Position numbers and translations under genes: made by a program | Assembly: GCA_022606425.2 (NCBI GenBank) | Contig: JAHDVF020000237.1 | Span: 434,001 to 498,000, forward strand | Length of the DNA: 64,000 nt | Direction: 5' to 3' | DNA from: Lepidostoma basale | Taxonomy: Eukaryota > Arthropoda > Insecta > Trichoptera > Lepidostomatidae | The notes under the pieces: generated by a model | What the model was told of the DNA's origin: nothing | The model's database searches: none | Seen by the model: the letters and a program-made list of their open reading frames with translations, nothing else | Part shown: positions 50,076 through 60,334 of the stretch, piece after piece | Position numbering within the stretch: position 1 is the stretch's first letter | Layout: every line of letters starts with the position of its first letter

Positions 50076-50599
50076 CTTTGATATGTTTACCCCAAGTTCA
50101 TGCTTCGCATACGAGTACATCTTATAATTCTTGATACTAGGACTTGTAGATCATCCATGCTGTCAGCGATTTAAGCGTCGTCTATGGACATATCGTTCAT
50201 TTTAGCACTAGCGTTTATGCCATCTTTTTATTTTGCGGTTATAATATTATTTTTAATAAAGCCACACCACAAATTATGCTTCATACTAAAGTATGGTGAA
50301 AGAAAATTGTTTGGCGTTTCTATTTCCTAGAGCAGGCATGCATATTAGCATATTATTATGGATAATATACATATGTTGCGTGAGTTGACATAATACGAAA
50401 CACATACTACTCGTATATACACTGGCATAATACAGGCCCGGTAACTTGTAACAAAACACGCTGGAGTCGCTACAAGGGAAAGATGTAGTCAATTTGCAAT
50501 TCAGAATTTGAATTGTATCCGTTAACAGGCATTTTAAATCTCGAATCAAACGTCACATATTTATTACATTGGAATTTATTTAAGACCCAAAACATGTAA
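50076..50599. other. Unassigned spacer
   Basis: No frame of note and no repeat match. Confidence 0.4.
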
Positions 50600-51129
50600 C
50601 CTGGGTATAGAAAATCAACCCATAGAACAGGTCAGGACCTTCAAGTAACTTGACATAGACCTAGTGGGAGGAGCTGAGCTGCGGGAAGAAATACAAGCCC
50701 AAGTAAACAAGACAGCTGCAATCTCTGGCGCTCTAAAATCCACAATAAGGAACAACTATAAAGCATGCATAAGACCAATAATAACATATAGTGTCGAAGA
50801 AAGGGCAGACACAGTAAAGACCAAACAAGTTTGGAGGATTTCCGAGATGAAGACTAAGGACGATAGCAGGCAAGACGCTAGAATAAGAGAGATATGTGAG
50901 GTTGAGGATATTATAAGATGAAGAAGACAGCGAAACAGGGACTGGTACGGGCATGTTCAAATAATGAACACCAGCAGACTCCCCTATATTGCACTACATA
51001 ATCAGCCTCATGGGACTCGTCCTCGTGGAAGACCTCCTAAAAGATGGAAGGACAGCTGGGAGTCTACCTCACAGGAGAAGCAACACTCTGGAAAACAGAC
51101 CACATAGGTCTATAACAAGGAAGAAGAAT
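50600..51129 (+). mobile_element. LINE-C copy, longest tail
   Basis: NQPIEQVRTFK, MGGAELREEIQAQVNKTAAI, SGALKSTIRNNYKACIRPII, TYSVEERADTVKTKQVWRIS, EICEVEDIIR, a stop, RQRNRDWYGHVQIM, PHGTRPRGRPPKRWKDSWES and TSQEKQHSGKQ, then CACATAGGTCTATAACAAGG and GAAGAAGAA. It matches 30540-30868 closely. Confidence 0.85.
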
Positions 51130-51154
51130 TTGTTTATTGTTTCTGAAACAATAA

Positions 51155-51604
51155 TGTATTTACATCAACTTAAAATTGAGACGGAGAATGGTCAAGTGCC
51201 ATGTTTGATCCATATTACTATACGGAGTAGAGACTTGGACCCTCATGAACACAATGAACCGAATAGAACTTGTACTATGGCTCCATCGCAGAATGTTGCA
51301 GATCTCATTGACTGACATGGTTACCAACATTGAGGTGTTACATAGAGCTAGAGTAGAAAGAGGGTTATTGTATATTATGAAGTCTAGAAAGATGGCATAT
51401 TTGGGACAAATTCTCCGCAACTAGAAATACGGTCTGCTGCACTTGAGAGTAGGCGCAGTGTGGAAAGACCCCAGATGTCCTGGCTCAAGAACATCAAAGA
51501 GTGAACCGGAATTCTGAGGGTAGGGAAGTTGTTCCGGCTGGCATAGCACAGAGAGGCCTACGCCTGAGTGATGGCCGACGTCGGGGGGACCTGACATGGC
51601 ACTC
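51155..51604 (+). mobile_element. LINE-E copy, diverged
   Basis: KLKIETENGQVPCLIHITIR, SRDLDP (equivalent to YGCETWTL), NRIELVLWLHRRMLQISLTD, MVTNIEVLHRARVERGLLYI, MKSRKMAYLGQILRN and VMADVGGT. Frameshifts throughout. Confidence 0.7.
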
Positions 51605-52262
51605 TGAAAAGAATAAACTAAATAACTAACTAACTAACTAACCATCACACCGTTTCCCAGAGGGGTAGGCAGAGAGGATAGACCGCCATACCCTTCTGTC
51701 CTGACATACACCTCTCTTGCTTCCTCCACATTCAAACATCGTAACATGCACGTTCGTCGATTTTTTCGACTTCGAATGTGGCCGCCTTTCATTTTGGTCA
51801 TAACATGCTTTCTACGACTTCTCTTTCCACTCACACTGCTTGTATACAACATTTTAAACATTCTTCTCTCGTCTAATCGTTCCATATGTCCAAACCATCT
51901 GCGGGATCCTTTTTTAATTTTACTTATGATGCAATCATCTGCCTTACATTTCTTCCTTATTTCGTCGTTCGGTATTCTATCATACAACGTTTTCCCGCAC
52001 ATTCTTCTCAGTGATCTAATTTCTACGGCATTTATCCTACTTTTATCCTTTTTTGCCAGCTCAAAGCTTCACTTCCATACATAAGGGTTGGCACTAGAAC
52101 TCCATTGTGCACTACCATCTTTACATTAGTTGAAATATTCATATTTGCAGTGATGACTTTGACAGCGCCATTAATTTTGTTCCCAGCACCGACCCATCTT
52201 TCGATATCTTTCTCCATTTTTCCATATCTGTAAACATGCTTCCCAGATAGATAAATTCGGTA
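51605..52262 (-). mobile_element. LINE-A subfamily copy, minus strand
   Basis: Minus: MEKDIERWVGAGNKINGAVK, VITANMNISTNVKMVVHNGV, LVPTLMYGSEALSWQKRIK, then MCGKTLYDRIPNDEIRKKC, KGSRRWFGHMERLDERRMF, RNRRTCMLRCLNVEEAREVY and a CTAACTAACTAACTAACCAT tail at the left. Diverged from the main LINE-A group. Confidence 0.85.
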
Positions 52263-52299
52263 AGAGAAGAAGAAACAATCATGTAAAAGCCATGTTATG

Positions 52300-52565
52300 A
52301 AAACGACCTTCGTGGCCGAGTGGTAAGTGCATTGACTGCTACCCCGAAGGTTCCGGGTTTGATTCCCGGCGAGGCAGTGAGATTGTCACACTGTCTTTGG
52401 TCTGGTGTAGAATTCACGTAACAATAAAGTGGCGATAGATTAGCTACCTATCAAATGTCACGAGAATCACTGTGATAGCTATAATACCCTTTACATCGAT
52501 TTGGCTCATGCTGTCATCATGTAAAGAGTGATTCAACAAAATAATAATAATAATAATAAATGAAA
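52300..52565 (+). mobile_element. SINE-1b, full length
   Basis: ACGACCTTCGTGGCCGAGTG (A box), GGGTTTGATTCCC (B box with one change), body, GATGTAAAGAGTGATTCAAC region and an (AAT)n tail. Confidence 0.88.
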
Positions 52566-53479
52566 TGTAAAGTGTAAAATTGTGTGACATTTAAAAGATA
52601 AAATTGTTATCGACCCGGAAGCTATAATACCCTACAAATATAAGGTTTCCATATAATAATGAAATTGTAGGTAGTAATTTATACATATAACTAATTCTAT
52701 TATGTTTGCGCTCCGCAGATTTTCCAGCCCTGGCCAAATGCTCAGCAAAAAATCAATCAATACAGCGAAAGAATGACTAGTGAAAAAATGAATATTTTGT
52801 ATTAACACGTGAGAAAAATGTCATTGTTGTACGTATCGAAAGCAAAAACCTAATCACATGCTAATTCATCTTGCCACACCGCTCTGTCGTATCTCGCATC
52901 TCTTTCGGTTATCGTTCGTCTCTCTTACTCATTGAAAGTGAGAACGAGAGCAAATATAATACATAAAAAATTGGCAGCGAGATCATATAACTTTGTTTAT
53001 TTTTAAGTTATTTTTAATTTTCACTTCTACTCATTTTCTACTTTTAAAAATGTTGTTAAGATTTATTAATATTTAAGAGGTGTAAGGCCATTGTTAAATT
53101 GGAAAGCGTTTTATTTTTAGTTTTCCACGTGTCGAAAATGGGACGAATACCGACATTTCGTACGAATATAAAAAAAACAGGACTATAATAAAAAAAATCT
53201 GATATTAGGATGTACGAATATTGGATTACCACGGTTTCCCTTGTTTCTAAAAAAAAAAAAATGTATGTGTACTTCTGTTTTTAAATTTTCGATTTGTTTT
53301 TCTTGTAGTATATTCAAAATATTTATAATATTAAAAAATACAAGAACCAAATAACGTAACATGAGCGAAATTATACAGAAAATCATGGTCAAAAAATAAC
53401 AAGAGCGTATTGGATTAATATATTTTATATTTAATGTTTATTTAGTGATTTATTATACTATAAAATGACATAATTCTGT
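52566..53479. other. Unassigned region
   Basis: No repeat match. 52860-52970 is of mixed composition (CTCGCATCTCTTTCGGTTAT) and could be single-copy sequence. An A run of about 13 is at 53249-53261. Confidence 0.35.
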
Positions 53480-54185
53480 CCTCAGAGTCTCCCGAATAAC
53501 TCCAAGAAATGCTGGAAGCTTGAAATCAATCGTCTCAAATAATTGGCCTTAAAATGAATATGACAAAGACAAAAATATCGACTAACACACAAATTGAAGA
53601 CATTAAAATCCACAATAAAAATGTAGAAGTGGTAGATGAATATGTGTACCTTGGTCACCTTTTGGCTTTTAGAAGAGAGGGGCAAGTCAAGGTAATTTAT
53701 AGGAGATTTCAGCTCGGTTGGTCTGCATTTGGAGGGTTGGGCAACATCTTCAAGTTGGACATGAAACAAAATTTAAAAACAAATGTGCTGGACCTGTGCA
53801 TGCGAGACATGGACGTTAAATAAAGAAACAATGCACGAAATCAAAGTTTCACAACGGGCCATGGAAAGATTCATGTAGGGTATCTCGCTTTGAGACCATA
53901 TACCCAACGTGGAGATTAGAAGACGCACCAGGGTCACCGATGTAGGAATACGCATTGCGAGGATGAAGTGGCAGTGGGCTGGTCATGTGTGTCAACAGGA
54001 TGATGGAAGATGGAGCCAGAGGTTTAGGAGGCCAAGGTTGGGCCGGAGAAGTGTCGGGAGACAGCCAACCAGGTGGAGCGATGATATTGTGCGGACGGCG
54101 GAAAGGGCCTGGAGAACACTGGCGAGAGACCGAGAGTGGAGAGGCTTACGTCCAGCAGTGGATGGAGACAAGCTGACGAAACTGT
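53480..54185 (+). mobile_element. LINE-B copy, long tail
   Basis: NMTKTKISTNTQIEDIKIHN, KNVEVVDEYVYLGHLLAFRR, RRFQLGWSAFGGLGNIFKL, then, frameshifted, MHEIKVSQRAMERFM, RRRTRVTDVGIRIARMKWQW, AGHVCQQDDGRWSQ, GRRSVGRQPTRWSDDIVRTA and RPAVDGDKLTK. Same subfamily as 7050 and 41580. Confidence 0.85.
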
Positions 54186-54237
54186 TAAATTATAAAACTT
54201 TGTTTTTATGCATCACAATTTTATTTATATTTTTCGC

Positions 54238-54273
54238 GACAGCTGTTTCGTCAACCTATGTTGACATCATCAG
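54238..54273 (-). ncRNA. Hammerhead-like motif, repeat H
   Basis: Minus strand: CTGATGA, T, perfect stem GTCAA/TTGAC around CATAGG, GAAACAGCTGTC. Core, stem II and stem III all intact, like the copy at 34496. Confidence 0.55.
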
Positions 54274-54334
54274 GTGTTACAATAATATATCGAAAAATCA
54301 CGAAAATTTAACAGTTTATATATTATTGTAACAC

Positions 54335-54370
54335 CTGATGATGTCAACATATGATGACGAAACAGCTGTC
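54335..54370 (+). ncRNA. Hammerhead-like motif, repeat H
   Basis: CTGATGA (54335-54341), T, stem GTCA/TGAC (fifth pair lost, loop enlarged), GAAACAGCTGTC (54359-54370). It faces the minus-strand copy at 54238. Confidence 0.5.
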
Positions 54371-54504
54371 ACGAAAAATATAAATAAAATTGTGATGGAT
54401 AAAAACAGAATTTATTATTCAACAGTTTATAATGTTGAAGTATCATAGTGTTTCTGCCAAAAAAAATGGACTATTTAATTTATTATACTCGTATTAAGTA
54501 TCAT

Positions 54505-54610
54505 TCTTAGCCGGATGGTGGTCTTGGATCCGAGGAGTTGGGTTCAAGCCTGGACACTATCCGATTCCTTTTGCACAATAGCTATTTTCTGTTCACTTTG
54601 GAGATTGTAT
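54505..54610 (+). mobile_element. SINE-3 (tRNA-like)
   Basis: A-box-like GTGGTCTTGGATCC and B-box-like GGGTTCAAGCC in the head, then AATAGCTATTTTCTGTTCAC. Same family as the interrupted copy at 39944. Confidence 0.5.
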
Positions 54611-55309
54611 AAAAAAATCCCATAACATTGATTTAATTCATTGGTGATTGTCTTAATTTAATTTTTAAGGTATTGATTTTGGGTCAGTAAGAGAATTTAT
54701 ACATTTTAATATATGAATTGATTTGTTATTTCTACATTAATGTATTAATATAAATAAATTAAAAATAAGTGTGATCATTTGATAAAAGAAACTATTACAA
54801 CTAGCGAACAATAGAAAAAGTATTTGAATAGATGTTTGTGCTACCACTTGCACTTTTTATATGAAAAGAACTTGTCAAAGATTGAAAAAAATTTACGTTT
54901 TAAATATGTAAACGAATAAACAACTTTTGATTAAAATATTTATTGTCGGACATAAAAATGTGGGCTGTATAGAAATGGTTTAATAAGGAGAAAATATAAA
55001 TAAATTAATGTCAACACAAATTTATAGTAAAGGTGTTTTGGAGAAATGAAAATATCCGGTTGTGATGAGATGATATGGTCCATGTCGTAAGAATATGAAA
55101 AGTCTCATCACGATAAAGTCATTGTCGATGGGAAGAAAATAGCTTTAGCGTGGATTCAACTAAAACTATGTTGCATTGAACAAGTCATAGTACAGTGGCG
55201 GCCTGTGCAATGAATTAACAAAAAAAAAATTTGTTAGTGAAAATCTTTTAAAAAAATCATGTGATATTAAGATGATGTTACATTATTATAATAAACATTG
55301 CATATTAAT
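54611..55309. other. AT-rich unassigned spacer
   Basis: No frame of note and no repeat match. Confidence 0.4.
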
Positions 55310-55595
55310 ATACGGTGAGAGAAAAAACAAAGGTCACTGACATCATCCACCGGGTAGCGACTCTAATGTGGCAATGGGCTGGTCACGTTGACAGAAGCTC
55401 GAACAAATAATGGACAAGAAGACTGCTGAGTTGGAGATCGTGGACGACAAAGAAAAGTACAGGGCGACCGCAACTACGGTGGAAGGATTACCTGAACAGA
55501 CCAGGAATAATTAAATTAAATAAGACAGAGTGACGTGCAAGCGAATGGAGGAGGCCTTTGTCCAGGAGTGGACGGGAATAGTCTGAAGAAAAAGA
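55310..55595 (+). mobile_element. LINE-B copy, 3' end
   Basis: VREKTKVTDIIHRVATLMWQ, WAGHVDRSSN, then frameshifts, TTEKYRATATTVEGLPEQ-like codons, and AFVQEWTGIV with an AAGAAAAAGAATAA tail. Same subfamily as 23396 and 40014. Confidence 0.8.
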
Positions 55596-55676
55596 ATAAT
55601 ATATAATACATAACTCGATCTTCATTTGGTATATAAGTGACCGCTCTGTTTTATTTGATTGTTAAATTTGTATACA

Positions 55677-55708
55677 TTGATAAAGGTTACTTGTAACCGA
55701 AACATGTC
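55677..55708 (+). ncRNA. Hammerhead-like motif, repeat M
   Basis: TTGATAA, A, perfect six-pair stem GGTTAC/GTAACC around TT, GAAACATGTC, followed by CAGTGAAAATAAAG and a T-rich stretch. Two core positions differ from CTGATGA, predicting inactivity, but stem II, GAAA and the scissile GTC are intact. Confidence 0.4.
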
Positions 55709-55739
55709 CAGTGAAAATAAAGTGTTTTTTTTTTTAAAT

Positions 55740-55990
55740 TCTATTTGATTTTATTTTATTTTGTGTATACAACAGATTGTTTGAACCCAATTACTGTATA
55801 CAATTAATTTTAGCTAATATATTGATTCTTATGACATGTGATGGGTAGCCAATCTATCGCCATTTTATTGTCACGTGAATTCTACACCAGACCAAAGACA
55901 GTGTGACAATCACACTGCCATCGCCGGGAATCGAACCCGGGACCTTCAGCATGGAAGTCCGAGCTTTTACCACTCTGCCGTGAAGGTCGT
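55740..55990 (-). mobile_element. SINE-1a
   Basis: Minus strand: A box TGGTAAAAGCT region preceded by ACGACCTTCACGGCAGAG, B box GGTTCGATTCC, body, and the 1a 3' end (TTGTATACACAAAATAAAAT). The 61-codon minus frame over the head is incidental. Confidence 0.85.
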
Positions 55991-56303
55991 CTGTGTTGAA
56001 ATACAGAGCATAATTATATTTATTTAAATATGAATCCACAACACAAAGTGAAGGCGAACATAGAAGAAGTTATAAATGGCTTTAAAATAAATTTCAACGT
56101 TCTCACTACGGAAAAAATAAATGTCAAAATAAATTTTATTTCTACACTTTCGAAAACTTTATAGAGAGGATGTTGTGACGTTTATTAAAATTAACTAATT
56201 AAATCTAACGTATCGGTTTAGAATATCCAAGCGGGAGGCTGCGTTTTGTCGATATTTTTACATAACCGTTGATCTCGAGAGATCTCCTCTCTGTATAAAT
56301 TAA
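55991..56303. other. Unassigned spacer
   Basis: No frame of note. It ends in TTAA (56300-56303), the left target of the next element. Confidence 0.4.
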
Positions 56304-56805
56304 CCCCTTACCGCATGATTTTTTTAAAATTTATACAAAAAATATATGATGTGTAAAAGATGAAAAAACTATTTTTTTATTTTTCAAATAAATTATTATT
56401 TCCTATATAAAATACAAAAAAAATATTTCTAGGTCTTCCCCTTTTTATCCCTAGATTTTACACAATATAATCCATAATTTTATATAAAAGTGATCATAGT
56501 ATTAATAACCTAATGAAAATAATAGTAAACCAGTGTAATATAATTATTTATAGCGTTTTACGAAAAAAAAATAACACTTTTGAATATCACGTTTGTACAG
56601 AAAATCATAAACTGACGGTTAGAAATAGTCGAACGCACATCTAGTACAACCAGAGACATCTAGCAAGAAGTTTGACAACTAGTAACGCGGATCATAAATA
56701 ATACTTTAGTATTATTGCTAGAAGCAAGACATATTTTATTATTTTGTTGTTTCTTATGGCAAAAGATTATTTTGGGTCCTATATGAGCCATTATGAGGTA
56801 AGGGG
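56304..56805. mobile_element. TTAA-flanked MITE (piggyBac-type), 502 bp
   Basis: CCCCTTACCGCATGAT at the left and the inverted complement of CCCCTTACCTCATAAT at the right (two mismatches in 16) are bordered by TTAA (56300-56303, 56806-56809). No transposase frame. TTAA targeting and C-rich ends point to the piggyBac superfamily, though the terminal sequence differs from the element at 27039. Confidence 0.75.
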
Positions 56806-57044
56806 TTAACAGACATGCGGATCGAATTATCGCCAAAATATTTTGCTTGAAGGCTGAGATGTTGTCAGTGCAAATTTTACGTATACGGGGAAACGACGCA
56901 ATTTATTTTTAAACGAGTCTCTTCAATATCTGTACCATACCAATTCCATGCATAATTATATGCGTAGGAATATATTTATAGATAATTTAATACGAATATG
57001 CATAAAATAATATTATGTTTCTGGTGAATTGAACAACGTTATAT

Positions 57045-57512
57045 TATTGACGGCCTTGGTGACAGAGTTGCAACTGCTAGTTCCGGATTCGATTCCCGGC
57101 AATGACAGTGTGAAAATTAAATCACATAGTATTTGGTCTGGTAGAATTCTAGATGGACTTGCTACCTATCACGTGCCATGAGAATCAATAGCACATGTTG
57201 ACCTTCGTGGCCGAGTGGTAAGTGCATTGACTGCCACCCCGAAGGTTCCGGGCTCGATTCCCGGCGAGGGCAGTGTGATTGTCACATTGTATTTGGTCTG
57301 GTGTAGAATTCACGTGACAATAAAATTGCGATAGAATAGCTACCTATCACATGTCACGAGAATCGCTATGTTACCTATAATACCCTTGACATCGATTTGA
57401 CTCATGCTGTCATGATGTAAAGAGCGATTCAACAAAACAATAATAATAATAATAATAATAGCTAAAACATTGTATACAGGAATTGGGTTCAAATAAACTA
57501 TTGTATACAAAC
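57045..57512 (+). mobile_element. SINE-1a interrupted by SINE-1b
   Basis: A diverged 1a head and body (57045-57195; GATTCGATTCCCGGC, GGTCTGGTAGAATTC) continues at about 57460-57512 with the 1a 3' end AACATTGTATACAGGAATTG. AATAGC is present at both junctions as a likely target duplication. Confidence 0.75.
57196..57459 (+). mobile_element. SINE-1b nested in SINE-1a
   Basis: Full-length: GACCTTCGTGGCCGAGTGG (A box), GGGCTCGATTCCC (B box), body, GATGTAAAGAGCGATTCAAC and an (AAT)n tail. Confidence 0.88.
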
Positions 57513-58150
57513 ATATGGAAAGCAAAGGGAAACTACCCAAAATCGTGTTGTATCACAACTTGACTATTGTAAATTGTAATGGAGTTTATGCAAGCATTCC
57601 AAAAAAACAAGTAAACAAACTTCAATATGCGTTCAATGCAGCAGCAAGACTCATTAAAGGCATTCTAAAGAAGTCCCATATAACACAACATCTCAAAGAA
57701 CTTCACTGGCTTATACATTCAGAAAGAATCCAGTATAAACTCTGCTGGACTGGCACCAAGTTATATATCCGAACTTTGTATAATGGACAGCCTAAATCCA
57801 AGGAAATCCACACTTCGCTCGGCGAATTCTTCTACTATAGGAAGATTGGTTAAACCGAAACGTTGCCCTTGTACATATTTCGGGGATCGAGCCTTTGCGG
57901 TAGCCAGCCCATCAGCTTGGAACAATCTCCCTTCATACCTTAGATCCATAAATGATCCGGAAGATTTCAGATCTAAGCTGAAAACCCATATTTTTGATAT
58001 TTCATTTCCATTTTAAAACTTGATTATTTTGTTCTATTATACTTTCTAACCGATCGCGAATTTCAGATGCAGCGTTCATATTTAGATTTTTAGATTTAAA
58101 ATTCGTCTTAATGCGCCCTTGAGGTGGTTACATTAAAAGCCCAAGTGTCA
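57513..58150 (+). mobile_element. LINE-G copy
   Basis: LTIVNCNGVYASIPKKQVNK, LQYAFNAAARLIKGIL, SHITQHLKELHWLIHSERIQ, then a frameshift and DSLNPRKSTLRSANSSTIG, RLVKPKRCPCTYFGDRAFAV, ASPSAWNNLPSYLRSIND and LKTHIFDISF. The 3' untranslated end (AATGCGCCCTTGAGGTGG) matches 575-640. Confidence 0.88.
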
Positions 58151-58254
58151 CCCCAAGAACCAGCAAAGATATGAGACTTGATGCAAACCAATTCCTTGGA
58201 TATATAGGTATCATACTTTTATGTAAGATATTTTTCAATGAAACAATTAAACAA

Positions 58255-58400
58255 AAGTCTATCAAAAAAGTAAAGTTGAGAGTGAACATGGAGTTCTTGC
58301 ACCGATTCTAATGTATGGAAGTGAAGCACGAAACTGCCAAAAGAAGGAGGACGACTCTGACAACTCGACTCCGACTCCTCACGTGGCCGACATCTTGTTC
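58255..58400. mobile_element. LINE-A fragments, both orientations
   Basis: Plus: HGVLAPILMYGSEARNCQKK (from about 58286 to 58350). Then a minus scrap with GACTCCTCACGTGGCCGACA. They end about 65 bp before exon 2 of the host gene. Confidence 0.65.
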
Positions 58401-58464
58401 TTACATGTCACAATCTCATCAAACAGAACAAAACTTAGTTTAAAACTTACATCTATTGTTTCAG

Positions 58465-58668
58465 TATGGATACTGTGTATTGCTGTTCCACTGGTGCTGT
58501 GTCAGCACGCTGAACACCACGACCACGGCAGCAGCGGGCACTACGACAGCCAGCACGACGGGGCAGGGTGGGACATCCGTCTCTCAGTGCCCGGGGAGCC
58601 TGAGAGAGACTACCCCGTCCTCAATATCATCCCTCAGACCGGCTTCACCTGCGTTGGGAGGGAAAACG
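58465..58668 (+). CDS. Single-domain chitin-binding (CPAP1-class) protein, exon 2
   Basis: Follows a good acceptor (ATTGTTTCAG) and ends before a donor GTATCT at 58669. It supplies residues 8-76: the rest of the signal peptide (WILCIAVPLVLC, cleavage likely soon after), a His/Asp/Ser-rich mature start (HAEHHDHGSSGHYDSQHD), a linker (WDIRLSVPGEPERDYPVLN) and the start of the chitin-binding domain with the first of six cysteines (TGFTC, C70). The exon ends one base into a Gly codon that exon 3 completes. The sequence is much more GC-rich than its surroundings, as expected of constrained coding sequence. The longer open frame that starts upstream at 58311 is LINE-A sequence running in by chance. 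Confidence 0.9.
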
Positions 58669-58954
58669 GTATCTTTCAATTGATATCTAAGATAAACTCG
58701 AGGCTGGTTATTAAAAAGGTGCTAAGTAGTTTAAACACAATACAGAGAAAAAGAGAAAAATCTTTTATTGTTCCATATGCCATTTACCACGGGTGACACC
58801 TTTAGGGTGACGTTTGAACTACACTTTATTTTTTTGTTTAACACCGATTGGGATCAAAAACTCGCTTTTGACATTTTTGATACTTGGCACCTTTGTAATA
58901 TCCAACATTCAATTATAGAGATGAGAAAGAGTGGTAACAGTAATGCTTCCAGTA

Positions 58955-59265
58955 TCAAATCAAATCAAATCAAATCAGTTTATTAACTCAAAAGACATTA
59001 CAAACAGCAAAATTTTTAAGGCGTCTATTGAGTACAGGAAAAATATTATAAAAATAGAACATAATACCAGGAACGCATTAGAAATTTCTAAAGTCAAGAG
59101 TATTTTATTCATTAAAAATAAAAATACTTTCTAAAGTCAAGAGTATTTGGCTCCTGAACGTACCTTCACTAATACGAAAGACGTCGATCTCCGAGGAGAC
59201 CGCGTTCAGCAGACTAATTGCTCTTCCCACCGGTGTCACCAGAGACAGATTGGTTCTGGTGGCAA
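58955..59265 (-). mobile_element. LINE-F 3' end with TGATT tail
   Basis: Minus: NQSVSGDTGGKSN-like C-terminal codons, ERGLLGDRRLSY-type segment, a 3' untranslated region with ACTCAATAGACGCC, and (AATCA)n at 58955-58977. AAAGTCAAGAGTATTT occurs twice (59091, 59135), a small internal duplication. Confidence 0.75.
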
Positions 59266-59304
59266 TCGCTGACCGAGAAATCTATCAGGTACAAAAATAC
59301 CAAC

Positions 59305-59520
59305 ACCCTCAACAAAGGTCCCGGGTTCGATTCCCGGCGACGACAGTGTAAAAAAAAATCTCACGCTGTCTTTGATCTGGTAGAATTCACGTTACAAAAA
59401 TATGGCGATAGACAAGCTATGACCATGAGAATCAATAGCTAAACAAATGTAAACAGTAATTGGGTTTAAATATCATAACTTGCTGCATATATAAATATGG
59501 AAAGCAACGGGAAACTACGA
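59305..59520 (+). mobile_element. SINE-1a, diverged
   Basis: Starts near the B box (GGGTTCGATTCCCGGC); body with TTTGATCTGGTAGAATTC and ATGGCGATAG; 1a end TGTAAACAGTAATTGGGTT. It is followed by ATATGGAAAGCAACGGGAAA, a segment also found after the 1a copy at 57513. Confidence 0.7.
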
Positions 59521-59599
59521 ATGTATAATACAAAGGTCAGTAAAGATGTTAATAGACTTTGCGGCAAATGAATCCCTAGGATTGAATAAGAATATTATA

Positions 59600-59695
59600 A
59601 TTAATACGAATGAAAACGTATGTTTTCTAAAAGTTTTATTATAATTTATGGGAATGACGTGTTTCGCCTGTCAAAGGCATTATAAAATTAAAATA
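59600..59695 (-). repeat. Repeat I copy
   Basis: Minus strand: TTTATAATGCCTTTGACAGG, CGAAACACGTCATTCCC, then ATAAATTATAATAAAACT. The hammerhead-like layout is readable (stem GCCT/AGGC) with a decayed core. Confidence 0.55.
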
Positions 59696-59799
59696 TTCTA
59701 ATGTAATTGTTTAAATTTAACTGGTCATTTCGTAATTAGTGCATGGTCTGTGACCATCACCCCACTGTACCTAATTGGTACTTTAAGGATTAGTCATAA

Positions 59800-60042
59800 A
59801 GTTTTATTTATTGTTTCTTGAACAATGATGTACTCGTATGATAAAACTTCATATTAGATAATTAATACGAATGAAAGGGTCTGTTTTTAGAAGTTTTATT
59901 ATATTTTTTTGTGAATGACATGTTTCGCCTATCGAATGAATTATCAAATGTTCATTTGATAATGCCTTCGACAAGCAAAACATGTCATTCATATAAAATA
60001 TAATGAAACTTCTAGAAAACAGACGTTTTTATTTGTATTAAT
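59800..60042. repeat. Repeat I palindrome
   Basis: The left arm from 59861 (ATTAATACGAATGAAAGGGT) and the right arm to 60042 (TTTTATTTGTATTAAT) pair over about 90 bp with the centre near 59951. The left side also carries ATTGTTTCTTGAACAATGAT (59811-59830). Confidence 0.75.
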
Positions 60043-60334
60043 CATTATATTTTACGTAATATATCTTTTTATAATAAGTCGTCATTTGTTTAGAGTTAAG
60101 TTAAATATAATATTTACACCTCAGGAAAATATTTAATAATTAAAAGTGTGGAAAACTGTAAAAACTTTTTGTTAATACCATTCCAAGGTAATAATGTTAT
60201 ATAACCTATATGTAATATAAAAAAAACTTATTTTAAAACATACTGTTTCACCAACAATAAATATGTTATATGGTGTTTAAGAAATAATAAATGAATATTT
60301 TATTTTATTCAACTTGTTGACAGCTCGCCGTCTT

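Larger units (their letters stand above)
54195..54480. repeat. Repeat H inverted pair
   Basis: A minus unit (about 54195-54285) and a plus unit (about 54286-54480) meet head to head. Arms of about 90 bp share CATCACAATTTTATTTATAT and the hammerhead-like motif. The plus unit continues with AACAGTTTATAATGTTGAAG. Confidence 0.8.
34265..58464 (+). other. Intron 1 of the chitin-binding protein gene (24.2 kb)
   Basis: Donor GTGAGT at 34265; acceptor ATTGTTTCAG ending at 58464. The interior is mostly LINE, SINE, mariner and MITE sequence listed separately; I find no coding exon in it. Confidence 0.65.

Noticed and set aside
57196..57290. A tRNA gene (also at 5870, 15190, 38760, 43830, 44265, 52300, 55920)
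   Set aside because: A and B boxes are present, but each head is followed by the same non-tRNA body and an AAT tail, which defines a SINE family.
58311..58796. A 161-codon open frame starting MYGSEARNCQKK, apparently a protein
   Set aside because: Its first third is a LINE-A fragment. The frame then crosses a splice acceptor and runs through exon 2 and past its donor. Only 58465-58668 is treated as coding.
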